A DNA stretch of 64,000 bases from Piscinibacter sp. XHJ-5. Its GTDB lineage: Bacteria > Pseudomonadota > Gammaproteobacteria > Burkholderiales > Burkholderiaceae_C. The notes beneath the pieces were generated by a model that saw only the letters and a program-made list of their open reading frames with translations, was not told the origin of the DNA and searched no databases. A program made the translations under genes and the position numbers. The stretch lies in assembly GCF_029855045.1 (NCBI RefSeq), contig NZ_CP123228.1, forward strand, positions 3,100,001-3,164,000, in the 5' to 3' direction. Position 1 is the first letter of the stretch. Every line of letters begins with the position of its first letter. This document shows, in pieces, positions 44,387 to 51,401 of the stretch.

Positions 44387-44560
44387 ATGAATCCACCTGA
44401 CCCTGCGCCCCCCGACAAGTCGCATCAGCCCGCCCCTGTCGACCTCAGCGAGGAATCGATCGCCGGCGAAGAGGATCCCGGTGCCGCGCTCGACACCGAG
44501 CCGGATCCGCCGGCGCCTCGGGCCGCTCCCTCTCCCGCCGGCGGGTCAGGGCAGGGGTGA
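44387..44560 (+). CDS. 57-residue acidic Pro-rich peptide
   Basis: The frame MNPPDPAPPDKSHQPAPVDL ends PAGGSGQG. It is low-complexity and acidic. ATGAGGA lies 6 bases before the ATG and the gene begins 9 bases after the preceding stop. It resembles in style the other small Pro/Asp-rich ORFs of this window (54825). Coding status is plausible but not certain. Confidence 0.5.
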   Translation: MNPPDPAPPDKSHQPAPVDLSEESIAGEEDPGAALDTEPDPPAPRAAPSPAGGSGQG

Positions 44561-44604
44561 GGGGCGGCCCACGGGCGGCCCACGGCCGGCCCTCGTCCCC
44601 GCGC

Positions 44605-45300
44605 TCACTGCTTGGGCGTGGTGCCCTTGGCCTTGCCGGTGCCGCTCGCGCTGACGTCGCCGTCCTTGGACGTCGTCGACTTGAGGTCCTTGGCCATCTG
44701 CAGGTGGTGCTGCAGCGTGGGAAGCGTCTTGGTGGCGAACGCCTTCACCTGCGGGTCGGCGGCGCTGGTGGACGCCTTCTGGAACAGCTTGACCGTGTCC
44801 TCGTGCGCGGCCACGCCCATGCTGTCGGCATAGCGGCGGTCGAAGCTCGCACCGTCGGCCGACTCCAGCAACTTGAGCTTGGCCTTCTGTGCCACCGAAG
44901 GCTCCGTGGGCAGCGCGACGCCCTTGGCGGATGCCAGCGCCTTGAGCTCCTCGTTCGCCTTGGTGTGGTCGTCGACCATCTGCTGGGCAAAGCCCTTCAC
45001 CTGCGTGTTCGACGCCTTGCTGACGGCCAGCTTGCTGCTCTCGACCTCCGCCAGGCCGCCTTGTGCCGCCTGCTTCAGGAACGCGACATCGGCGCTCGCG
45101 AGCTTGCCGGCATCGCCCTTGACTGCGCTCTTGGCATCGGCTTCGCTCTTGCCGGCCTGCGCGGCCGCCTTGCCGCTGGAGCCCGTCGAGCCGGTGTTGC
45201 CGCCCGTGGCGGCGGGGCCGGTGCCCTGCGCCGAGGCGAGTCCGGCCAGCGAGAGCGCCAGCACCGTCGAGAAGAACGTACGCGTAGCGATCGGCTTCAT
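44605..45300 (-). CDS. DUF4142 exported protein
   Basis: The 231-residue protein has a cleavable signal peptide (1-25, ALSLAGLASAQG), a Gly/Ser/Ala linker and a DUF4142 domain (ADVAFLKQAAQGGLAEVESSKL, QMVDDHTKANEEL, YADSMGVAAHEDTVKLF). It is a paralogue of the protein at 42107 but secreted rather than lipidated. GGAGGTG lies 7 bases before the ATG. A sigma-54 element is 32 bases further upstream. Confidence 0.9.
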   Translation of the reverse strand: MKPIATRTFFSTVLALSLAGLASAQGTGPAATGGNTGSTGSSGKAAAQAGKSEADAKSAVKGDAGKLASADVAFLKQAAQGGLAEVESSKLAVSKASNTQVKGFAQQMVDDHTKANEELKALASAKGVALPTEPSVAQKAKLKLLESADGASFDRRYADSMGVAAHEDTVKLFQKASTSAADPQVKAFATKTLPTLQHHLQMAKDLKSTTSKDGDVSASGTGKAKGTTPKQ

Positions 45301-45342
45301 GGGTACACCTCCGGGGAAAAATGGGACAGATGCTGGGCACGC

Positions 45343-45358
45343 GGCAAGGGCCGTACCC
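45343..45358 (-). promoter_or_regulatory. Sigma-54 promoter candidate for the DUF4142 gene
   Basis: Minus strand GGGTACGGCCCTTGCC, with TTGC at exact spacing and one change at -24 (GGTAC). The predicted start is 32 bases before the ATG at 45300. Confidence 0.58.
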
Positions 45359-45361
45359 GGC

Positions 45362-46315
45362 TCACACCGCGACGCTGCGCAGCGCATCGCTCCAGTCGGC
45401 CGCGAAACGGCGGATGTTGAAGCGCTCCAGTGCCACCCGGCGCGCGTTGTCGCCCACCCGGCGCGCCTCGGCAGGATCTCGCAGCAGCCGCTGCATGGCG
45501 TCGATGAGGCGATCGACGCGCGTGTCCACGAACCCGCTGTCGCCGTCGACGATGACGGTGGGCAGCTCCGTGGTGGCCAGGCCGACGATCGGCATGCCGA
45601 CCATCATCGCCTCGATGACCGACAGGCCGAGGCTGGTGTAGCGGATCGGGTGGAAGAAGAAGCGGTGGCTGGCCATCAGCGCGGGCAATGCGTCCTGCGC
45701 CACCTCCCCGATGCCGCCGGCGATGCGCTCGGCCCCCATCCCGGCCAGCGTGAGCGGCACCTGCCGCCGCACCTGCTCGTAGACATCGGCGCCGAGCCGG
45801 CGACCGCGGCGATCCAGGTTGTTGACCACCACCAGCCCGGTCTCGAGCTCGCCGCGCCAGCGTGCCTCGGCCAGCGGCAGCACGCCATGCTCGATGACGC
45901 GGGTGGGCGTGCTGCCCGAGTCCCACATCAGCGCATTGAAGTGGGTCACGTGCACCAGCAGCACCTGCGGGTCGTCCACCCAGTGCCTGGTGTTCGTCGG
46001 ATGCTCCTGGGGCGGGTCGTGCTCGAGATAGATGCGCGGCAGGCACATCTGTGCCGGGCTCAGGATGCGGTACTGCTCGCTGTCGTAGGCCTCACGCGAC
46101 TGGAACAGCACGACGTCGAATTCCATCTGCGCGATGCGCTCCACCGGTGCCTCGTGCACGTTGTCGCCCCACGGCAGGCGACCGCTGCGCCCCGTGTGGT
46201 GAGTGGAGCGCTCGGCGTCGGTGACCAGGTAGAAGTCGTGCGGGACCTGCGTGAGGTAGTAGAGGTAGTTGCCGTGGACGTGCCACGTGAGCACGCGCAG
46301 CCGCCGCTCAGGCAT
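45362..46315 (-). CDS. GT4-like glycosyltransferase
   Basis: The 317-residue protein begins RRLRVLTWHVHGNYLYYLTQ and has the GT-B C-terminal half (GLVVVNNLDRRGRRLGADVY, FFHPIRYTSLGLSVIEAMMVGMPIVGL). It starts inside the end of the upstream GT9 gene, overlapping by 8 bases, and is the last gene of the four-gene operon beginning at 49258. The acceptor is unknown. Confidence 0.87.
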   Translation of the reverse strand: MPERRLRVLTWHVHGNYLYYLTQVPHDFYLVTDAERSTHHTGRSGRLPWGDNVHEAPVERIAQMEFDVVLFQSREAYDSEQYRILSPAQMCLPRIYLEHDPPQEHPTNTRHWVDDPQVLLVHVTHFNALMWDSGSTPTRVIEHGVLPLAEARWRGELETGLVVVNNLDRRGRRLGADVYEQVRRQVPLTLAGMGAERIAGGIGEVAQDALPALMASHRFFFHPIRYTSLGLSVIEAMMVGMPIVGLATTELPTVIVDGDSGFVDTRVDRLIDAMQRLLRDPAEARRVGDNARRVALERFNIRRFAADWSDALRSVAV

Positions 46316-47384
46316 GCTCGGCTTCCGCCACCGGCTCGGTGTGCGTGGTCGCGATCACCATCTCCGGCGTGATCGCCTTGGCGCACTCGTGGTCGTACGG
46401 GCAGCGCACGAAGCTGCAGGGCCGGCACGGCGTCAGCTGCCACAGCACGGTGTGGCGCTCGCGGTTCAGCGGCGCCCACCGCGACACGTCGGCGCCAGAG
46501 CTGACCACGACGCTCTCGGTTCCCAGTGCGGCCGCGATGTGCGAGATGCCGGTGTCGTTGCAGACGACCAGCCGGGCGTGCTCCACCAGCGCCCCCAGCG
46601 TCCAGAGCGAGGTCTTGCCGCACAGGTCGATCGCCGGGTGGCGCATGGCCTGCGCCACCTGGCCGGCCAGCGCCGCTTCTGCGGCGGTGCCCGTCAGCAC
46701 GATGGTGCAGCCGCGTGCGGCGAGCGCGTCGGCAACTTCCGCGAAGCGCTCGGCAGGCCAGCGCCGCGACGGCAGCTGGGCGCCGGCGTGCACGCACACG
46801 TAGGGGTGGGCACCGTAGGCGCCCGGCCACATGCCGGCGAGCTCGATGCGGTCGGTGTCGTTGAGCGGGAACTCCAGCGCATCGCCGCAGCGCGGCAATC
46901 CCAGGCTGTCGACCAGCGTCAGCAGCCGATCGATCTCGTGACCCTGCGACGGCCACGGAACGAACAGGTCCGGCTCCGGCGTGTAGCTGCCAGGCTCGAC
47001 GAAGCCGGCGGTGTGGCGTGCACCGCAGGCGGCCATCAGCGGGTTGGTGATGCGGCCGCTGCCGTGCATCTGCAGCAGCAGGTCGAACTGCTGCGCCTGC
47101 ATGTGCTGCAGGAATTGCGGAAGCGCCGCGATGTCTGCGATGGATTCGGGCAGCCCGGGAAAGCCGGGAAACTCGATGAAGCGGTCGACCATCCACAGCC
47201 GCTGGGCCAGCTCGCGGGCCCACGGAAGCCCGATCAGGGTGAGCTCGGCATGCGGCCAACCACGCTTGAGCGCGCGCAGCGCCGGCACGGCGCACAGCAG
47301 GTCGCCCAGCATCAGCGCGCGAAAGACGCCGATGCGCTGCGGCGCCGGCTCGCCGCGCCAGGACGCGCTGAGGTCGCCGCCCAC
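46308..47384 (-). CDS. GT9 (heptosyltransferase-like) glycosyltransferase
   Basis: The 358-residue protein has the GT9 layout: RIGVFRALMLGDLLCAVPALRAL at the N-terminus, YVCVHAGAQLPSRRWPAERFAEVADAL and VCNDTGISHIAAALGTESV in the donor domain. A C-terminal Cys cluster (CRPCSFVRCPYDHEC) could hold zinc. The GTG start follows the upstream stop directly, with GGGAGG at suitable spacing. It would add heptose or another sugar to LPS core or an exopolysaccharide. Confidence 0.9.
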   Translation of the reverse strand: MGGDLSASWRGEPAPQRIGVFRALMLGDLLCAVPALRALKRGWPHAELTLIGLPWARELAQRLWMVDRFIEFPGFPGLPESIADIAALPQFLQHMQAQQFDLLLQMHGSGRITNPLMAACGARHTAGFVEPGSYTPEPDLFVPWPSQGHEIDRLLTLVDSLGLPRCGDALEFPLNDTDRIELAGMWPGAYGAHPYVCVHAGAQLPSRRWPAERFAEVADALAARGCTIVLTGTAAEAALAGQVAQAMRHPAIDLCGKTSLWTLGALVEHARLVVCNDTGISHIAAALGTESVVVSSGADVSRWAPLNRERHTVLWQLTPCRPCSFVRCPYDHECAKAITPEMVIATTHTEPVAEAEHA

Positions 47385-48512
47385 TCAGCCTCCCGCCATC
47401 AGCGGCGCCACCGGCCGGTGCGTGTGCGGGCTCAGCGGCACGCCGGGCAGGGTGCGGATGAGGTCCAGTGCGGCGCCGGCAACCTCGCCGGGGTCGACGC
47501 GCTCGAGGCAGTCGTGGTGCTTCTCGGGACACACGCTCTTCAGGCAGTTGCGGCAGGGCACGTCGTGGTTCAGCACCCGCGAGGACACGCGCCACGGCGT
47601 GTGCTGCGGATTGGTCAGCGCATACAGCACCGCGACCGGCGTGCCGACGGCCGCGGCGATGTGGACCGGCCCGCTGTTGTTGCAGACGATCACCTGGGCG
47701 CCGGCGATCAGGGCGGCCAGCTCGCCCAGGCTCAGCTGGGCGGCGAGCGAGACGCCCGGATCCTCCATGCGCGACTGCGCCGCTTCGATCAGCGGCTTCT
47801 CGTCGGCGCCGCCGGTGAACACCACCTGGCAGCCGGTTTCGTCGACGATGGCCTGCGCCGCGATGCCGAAGCGCTCCGCCGGGTAGCGGCGCGAAGCGGC
47901 GGTGGCGCCGGGATGCACGACGACGTACGGACGCAGCAGGTCGCCGCCGGCCTCGACGAACTTGCGCCGCATGCTCAGCACGTCGGCGGCCGGATAGCGG
48001 AACTGCATGCGCTCGTCACAGGCGTGAAAGCCCACCGAGCGCACCAGGTCGAGCTGGCGCGTCACCTCGTGGCGCATGCCCGTGGCGCAGACCTCGGCGT
48101 CCTGCACCCAGTGCGTCAGCAGCTCGTACGGGTTCTCGCGGCTGTGCGCGAGCCGCAGCGGAATGCCGGCCATGCGGCACATCAGCGCCGCCGGCAGCGC
48201 GCTCTGCGTGCAGACGGTGAAGATGACGGCGGCGTCGAAGGCCCGTCGGGACAGCTCGTCGACCAGGCGGCGGTCGGCCAGCGGGTCGCGGCTGCCGGCG
48301 CCCTTGGTCCACGGCGCGTCGTAGACGATGGCGTCGTCCAGCGCCGGCACGTGGCCCAGCGTCGCCGCGCCCGCCCGCGACCCAAGCAGCGTGACCTTCA
48401 CCCCGGGGCTGCTGTGCTTCATCGCCGCGATCGCGGGCGAGGTCATGATGACGTCGCCGAGGTTGTCGAGTCGCACCGCGAGGATGTTGCGGGCGGCCAG
48501 CCAGGCGGTCAT
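47385..48512 (-). CDS. GT9 (heptosyltransferase-like) glycosyltransferase
   Basis: The 375-residue enzyme has NILAVRLDNLGDVIMTSPAIAAM at its N-terminus, VVVHPGATAASRRYPAERFG and VCNNSGPVHIAAAVGTPVAVLYA. It also carries a C-terminal Cys cluster (CRNCLKSVCPEKHHDC). It is a paralogue of its downstream neighbour. Its start overlaps the phosphatase stop (ATGA). Confidence 0.92.
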   Translation of the reverse strand: MTAWLAARNILAVRLDNLGDVIMTSPAIAAMKHSSPGVKVTLLGSRAGAATLGHVPALDDAIVYDAPWTKGAGSRDPLADRRLVDELSRRAFDAAVIFTVCTQSALPAALMCRMAGIPLRLAHSRENPYELLTHWVQDAEVCATGMRHEVTRQLDLVRSVGFHACDERMQFRYPAADVLSMRRKFVEAGGDLLRPYVVVHPGATAASRRYPAERFGIAAQAIVDETGCQVVFTGGADEKPLIEAAQSRMEDPGVSLAAQLSLGELAALIAGAQVIVCNNSGPVHIAAAVGTPVAVLYALTNPQHTPWRVSSRVLNHDVPCRNCLKSVCPEKHHDCLERVDPGEVAGAALDLIRTLPGVPLSPHTHRPVAPLMAGG

Positions 48513-49258
48513 GAAGGGCTCCCCTGCAGGGTCGGCCCCTGCCCGCGTGCGCAAGGCAATGGCGGACGGCGAGGCACCGTGCCGGCGCGGCGCACGCCAC
48601 GCGCATCCGGTGCTTCCGGCGGCGGCAACTCGGCGGGCAGCATGCTGCGCTCTGCATCGTCGGCCTGCACGATGGCTCGCGCCGCCTCGAGCAGGTCCGC
48701 TGCTTTCACGTGCGGCGTGCGAAGCGGGGACATGCGCCACACCGTCTCGTGGCCGACGTCCAGCATCACCGTGCGGCAGCCGGCGCGCCGGCCGGCCTCT
48801 ACGTCGTCCAGGATGTCGCCGATCATCCACGAGCGTTTCAGATCGAGAGCGTGGGCGCGCGCGGCCTGGCGCAGCAGGCCCGGGGCCGGTTTGCGGCACA
48901 GGCAGCCTTGCACGGGGCCGGCGGGGCCGGGGGCATGCGGGCAGGCATAGAAGTCGGTGAGTCGCACGCCGTCGCGCTGCATCATCTCGGCCAGCGCCAG
49001 CTGAAGCCGCGTGAGGGCGCTGCGCGTGAACAGCCCGTAGGCCAGCCCGGGCTGGTTGGTCACGACGATGAGCTGGAAGCCCCTGTCGGCCAGCAGTCGC
49101 AGGCCTTCCATCGCGTGGGGCGTGAAGCGCAGCTTCGCGGGGTCCACGTTGTGCGGCACGTTCTCGACCAGCGTGCCGTCCTTGTCGATGAAGACCGCGC
49201 GCTGCTGCGGCGGCGTGACCGGCGGGCCCCCCAGGCCGGTGAAGATCGCGCTCGTCAA
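48509..49258 (-). CDS. GmhB-like HAD phosphatase
   Basis: The 249-residue protein has the HAD motif FIDKDGTLVENVP, the zinc-site pattern CPHAPGPAGPVQGCLCRKP seen in D-glycero-D-manno-heptose-1,7-bisphosphate phosphatase, and MIGDILDDVEAGRRAGC. This fits heptose precursor synthesis for the GT9 enzymes downstream. After the domain it has a ~50-residue Pro/Ala/Arg tail not typical of GmhB. It is the first gene of the operon, behind a sigma-54 element. Confidence 0.88.
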   Translation of the reverse strand: MTSAIFTGLGGPPVTPPQQRAVFIDKDGTLVENVPHNVDPAKLRFTPHAMEGLRLLADRGFQLIVVTNQPGLAYGLFTRSALTRLQLALAEMMQRDGVRLTDFYACPHAPGPAGPVQGCLCRKPAPGLLRQAARAHALDLKRSWMIGDILDDVEAGRRAGCRTVMLDVGHETVWRMSPLRTPHVKAADLLEAARAIVQADDAERSMLPAELPPPEAPDARGVRRAGTVPRRPPLPCARGQGPTLQGSPS

Positions 49259-49317
49259 GACTGCACCCTCCCGTGAGCCTTCGGCGCATGCGGCCGAAGC
49301 GCTGTCGGTGCACTCAT

Positions 49318-49333
49318 GGCAAGCGCCATGCCC
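49318..49333 (-). promoter_or_regulatory. Sigma-54 promoter candidate for the GmhB/GT9/GT4 operon
   Basis: Minus strand GGGCATGGCGCTTGCC, with exact spacing and consensus TTGC. The predicted leader to the ATG at 49258 is 49 bases. Confidence 0.66.
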
Positions 49334-49345
49334 GCATGTCGGGTA

Positions 49346-49750
49346 TCAGCTTGCGTCGTCGTCCTCGTCGTCGTCTGGAACGGCGAAGTCGTCTGCATCG
49401 GTGAGCTCGGCGAATTCGAGCTCGGCCTCGGCCGCGACGTCTTCCGACGCGTCGGCTTCGTCGGCGAGGCTGCGGATGCTGTCGGGCAGGATGTCGGCGC
49501 CTTCGCCGCCTTCCTCGTCGGTGAGGGCGGCTCCGCGCTCACCGGTCCCGCCGGAGTCGGAGTCGCTGCCGAGACCCGGCTGCACCTGTCCGGCGATCGG
49601 GTTGTCGAGATCGATGGGAGGCGCGAGCTCGAGCTCGCCTTGCACGTCGCTGCCGCTGTCCGACGTGTCGCTGGGTCCCAGTGTCTCGACGTCCCGACCC
49701 TCGGCTTGCGTGGGCGCGCGATCGGCGCCGGTGATGCTGCTGCGTGCCAT
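49346..49750 (-). CDS. Acidic disordered protein
   Basis: The 134-residue protein (MARSSITGADRAPTQAEG) is extremely acidic, ending FAVPDDDEDDDAS, with no hydrophobic segment or Cys. It is probably disordered. CAGGAG lies 9 bases before the ATG at 49750. I recognise no family. It has its own sigma-54 element and is divergent from another disordered protein gene. Confidence 0.68.
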   Translation of the reverse strand: MARSSITGADRAPTQAEGRDVETLGPSDTSDSGSDVQGELELAPPIDLDNPIAGQVQPGLGSDSDSGGTGERGAALTDEEGGEGADILPDSIRSLADEADASEDVAAEAELEFAELTDADDFAVPDDDEDDDAS

Positions 49751-49785
49751 GGTGATGGCTCCTGGCTTGAACACCTTCCGCAGGC

Positions 49786-49801
49786 AGCAAACGCGGTGCC
49801 T
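49786..49801 (-). promoter_or_regulatory. Sigma-54 promoter candidate for the acidic protein
   Basis: Minus strand AGGCACCGCGTTTGCT. GGCAC and TTGCT are consensus and the spacing is exact. The predicted start is 25 bases before the ATG at 49750. Confidence 0.66.
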
Positions 49802-49907
49802 CGCACGCGCTCCGTCGCCGTGCATGAAATGCATGCGCTTGCAGTTATGCAACGGCGCGACATGTCGTGGTGACAACGCTGGGGACGGTGGGCGGGGGCG
49901 TGGTCAC

Positions 49908-49923
49908 GGGCATAGGCATTGCC
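49908..49923 (+). promoter_or_regulatory. Sigma-54 promoter candidate for the 95-residue protein
   Basis: GGGCATAGGCATTGCC, with GGCA and TTGC at exact spacing. The predicted start is 36 bases before the ATG at 49970. Confidence 0.6.
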
Positions 49924-49969
49924 CGAACACGGTCGTGCATCCCGCACTCAACGCTCCAAGGAGGTCTTG

Positions 49970-50257
49970 ATGAACCAGCGAAACCGTCAGAACCAGGCAG
50001 AGCAAGGTCAGCAGCGCGACGCGCAACGCGAACAGCAGCAAGGCGGCGGCAGCTCGGGCCAGCAGAACACCGAGCGAGACCGCGGCGGCCAGGCGAGCCA
50101 GTCGGGCCAGGGATCGCGCCAGAACCGCGAGAGCGGCGCCGACCGCCAGAGCAGCGACTCCGACATGGACCGCTCGAGCGCCGGCCAATCGTCGCGCACG
50201 CAGCAAGGCGGCTCGCCCCGCTCGCCGTCCAGCGACGATGACAGCAGCCTCGAATAA
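49970..50257 (+). CDS. Gln/Ser/Arg-rich disordered protein
   Basis: The 95-residue protein (MNQRNRQNQAEQGQQRDAQR) consists almost wholly of Gln, Ser, Arg, Gly and Asp, resembling hydrophilin-like desiccation or stress proteins in composition only. AAGGAGG precedes the ATG by 6 bases, a near-ideal site. A strong terminator follows 19 bases after its stop. Confidence 0.75.
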   Translation: MNQRNRQNQAEQGQQRDAQREQQQGGGSSGQQNTERDRGGQASQSGQGSRQNRESGADRQSSDSDMDRSSAGQSSRTQQGGSPRSPSSDDDSSLE

Positions 50258-50276
50258 GCGGGGATGAAAAGAAGAA

Positions 50277-50303
50277 GCCCGCCGGCATGCCGGCGGGCTT
50301 TTT
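50277..50303 (+). terminator. Rho-independent terminator
   Basis: A perfect 22-base palindrome (GCCCGCCGGCATGCCGGCGGGC is its two halves; 50277-50298) is followed by five T. The opposite side is also A-rich, so it may work for the convergent DUF883-like gene as well. Confidence 0.9.
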
Positions 50304-50316
50304 CATTGCACGCTTG

Positions 50317-50670
50317 TCAGCGCGACGATGAGGTCAGCTTGCTCAGGATCACGCCGGCCAGCACGCCGACGGCCACCGCGGTCAGCGGGTTGTCGCGCAC
50401 ATACGTGCGCGCCGAATCGACCCACTCGTCCTCCAGCTCGCCGAACTGATCGGCCTTCTGGCGCAGCGTCTGGCTCGCGTTGTTGGCGCTGCCGCGAAGC
50501 CGCTCGAACGCCGGTCCCGCCTTGGCGGCCAGCTTGTCGATGGCTTCGTGGGCGGCCTGCGCGGCCCGGTCGACGGTCGAGTAGCCGCGCTCCACTGCAG
50601 CGTCTGTCGCATCGGCCATGCGGTCGGCAACCGCATCGGCGGTGCCGCCCACACTGGTGTTGGTGTCCAT
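50317..50670 (-). CDS. DUF883/ElaB-like membrane-anchored protein
   Basis: The 117-residue protein is an amphipathic coiled helix (residues 1-90) followed by a C-terminal membrane segment with a small-residue pattern (NPLTAVAVGVLAGVILSKL), as in YqjD/ElaB ribosome-associated inner-membrane proteins. AGGAG precedes the ATG. No sigma-54 element is visible upstream, unlike its neighbours. Confidence 0.85.
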   Translation of the reverse strand: MDTNTSVGGTADAVADRMADATDAAVERGYSTVDRAAQAAHEAIDKLAAKAGPAFERLRGSANNASQTLRQKADQFGELEDEWVDSARTYVRDNPLTAVAVGVLAGVILSKLTSSSR

Positions 50671-50775
50671 GGTGTGCTCCTAGGAAGTTGACGAACAGGC
50701 GTTCCGCCACGCGGCCGCACGGCGGCAACGCGGCGGAACTCGAATCGGAGATCGATCAGCTATGACGAGGAGGCG

Positions 50776-51045
50776 TCAGCGCACCCTGCCGCGGCGGAAC
50801 AGGTTGACGATGCCCAGCAGCACCACCGCGCCCAGCAGCGAAACGACGAATGCCCCGACGCTGAAGCTCTGATTGATGCTTGGAACCCCCACCAGCGGCG
50901 AGATCAGCCAGCCGGCCACTGCCGCACCGATGATGCCGACGACGACATTGAGGATGACACCCTGCTGCGCGTCGGTGCGCATGATCATGCTGGCGATCCA
51001 GCCGACCAATCCGCCCACTATCAGCCAAACGATGAAGTTGATCAT
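50776..51045 (-). CDS. GlsB/YeaQ/YmgE family membrane protein
   Basis: The 89-residue protein is a three-helix membrane protein with the family signature LIVGGLVGWIASMIM and ILNVVVGIIGAAVAGWL. The group is a stress-induced family sometimes called transglycosylase-associated, though no such activity is shown. AAAGGA lies 8 bases before the ATG at 51045. Confidence 0.92.
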   Translation of the reverse strand: MINFIVWLIVGGLVGWIASMIMRTDAQQGVILNVVVGIIGAAVAGWLISPLVGVPSINQSFSVGAFVVSLLGAVVLLGIVNLFRRGRVR

Positions 51046-51119
51046 GGAAGTGGTCCTTTCATAGGTCGATTGCGGGAAACCGGCCACCACCACAGACGGC
51101 AAGGGGGCCTCCAGGGATA

Positions 51120-51159
51120 GCGGCAAATGGCATGCCGCTGGGCGGCATGCCATTGCCGC
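51120..51159. repeat. Strong inverted repeat containing a sigma-54 element
   Basis: The arms are 51120-51137 (GCGGCAAATGGCATGCCG) and 51143-51159 (CGGCATGCCATTGCCGC) around a 5-base loop. They pair over 17 bases with one bulged A. There is no T-run, so it is not a standard terminator. The left arm, read on the minus strand, is a sigma-54 site; the right arm would be one too but for one missing base. Confidence 0.75.
51122..51137 (-). promoter_or_regulatory. Sigma-54 promoter candidate for the GlsB-family gene
   Basis: Minus strand CGGCATGCCATTTGCC, with exact spacing. The predicted start is 66 bases before the ATG at 51045. The element forms one arm of the inverted repeat at 51120-51159. Confidence 0.55.
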
Positions 51160-51339
51160 TTACGGTGGGATGTCGCTCCCCCAGGCCCTCCGGGAGGGGG
51201 CTCCGGCATGAGTCACGAAGGAGCGTGTCCCGCGGTGGCGAGTGTGCGTGAATTGCATGGCGCTGTAAGCGCTGCCGCATGCGGCGGGGGGAATCACGGT
51301 GCCCGTGGTAGATCCGGCGCATTGGCTCGGGAAAAACCC

Positions 51340-51355
51340 GGGCATGCCGCTTGCG
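51340..51355 (+). promoter_or_regulatory. Sigma-54 promoter candidate for the PAS hybrid kinase
   Basis: GGGCATGCCGCTTGCG, with exact spacing and consensus TTGC. The predicted start (about 51366) lies after the TTG at 51351, so the kinase must begin at the ATG at 51402 if this promoter is used. Confidence 0.62.
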
Positions 51356-51401
51356 CATTACCCCTTCAGAGTGCCAGCAGCAAGCAACACGGACCACCCG
51401 C

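Noticed and set aside
46269..48950. 893-codon open frame on the plus strand opposite the GT9/GT4 operon
   Set aside because: It is antisense to three recognisable enzymes; no ribosome site or domain.
51351..51353. TTG start for the PAS hybrid kinase
   Set aside because: It overlaps the -12 element of the sigma-54 promoter and has no ribosome site; the ATG at 51402 fits better.
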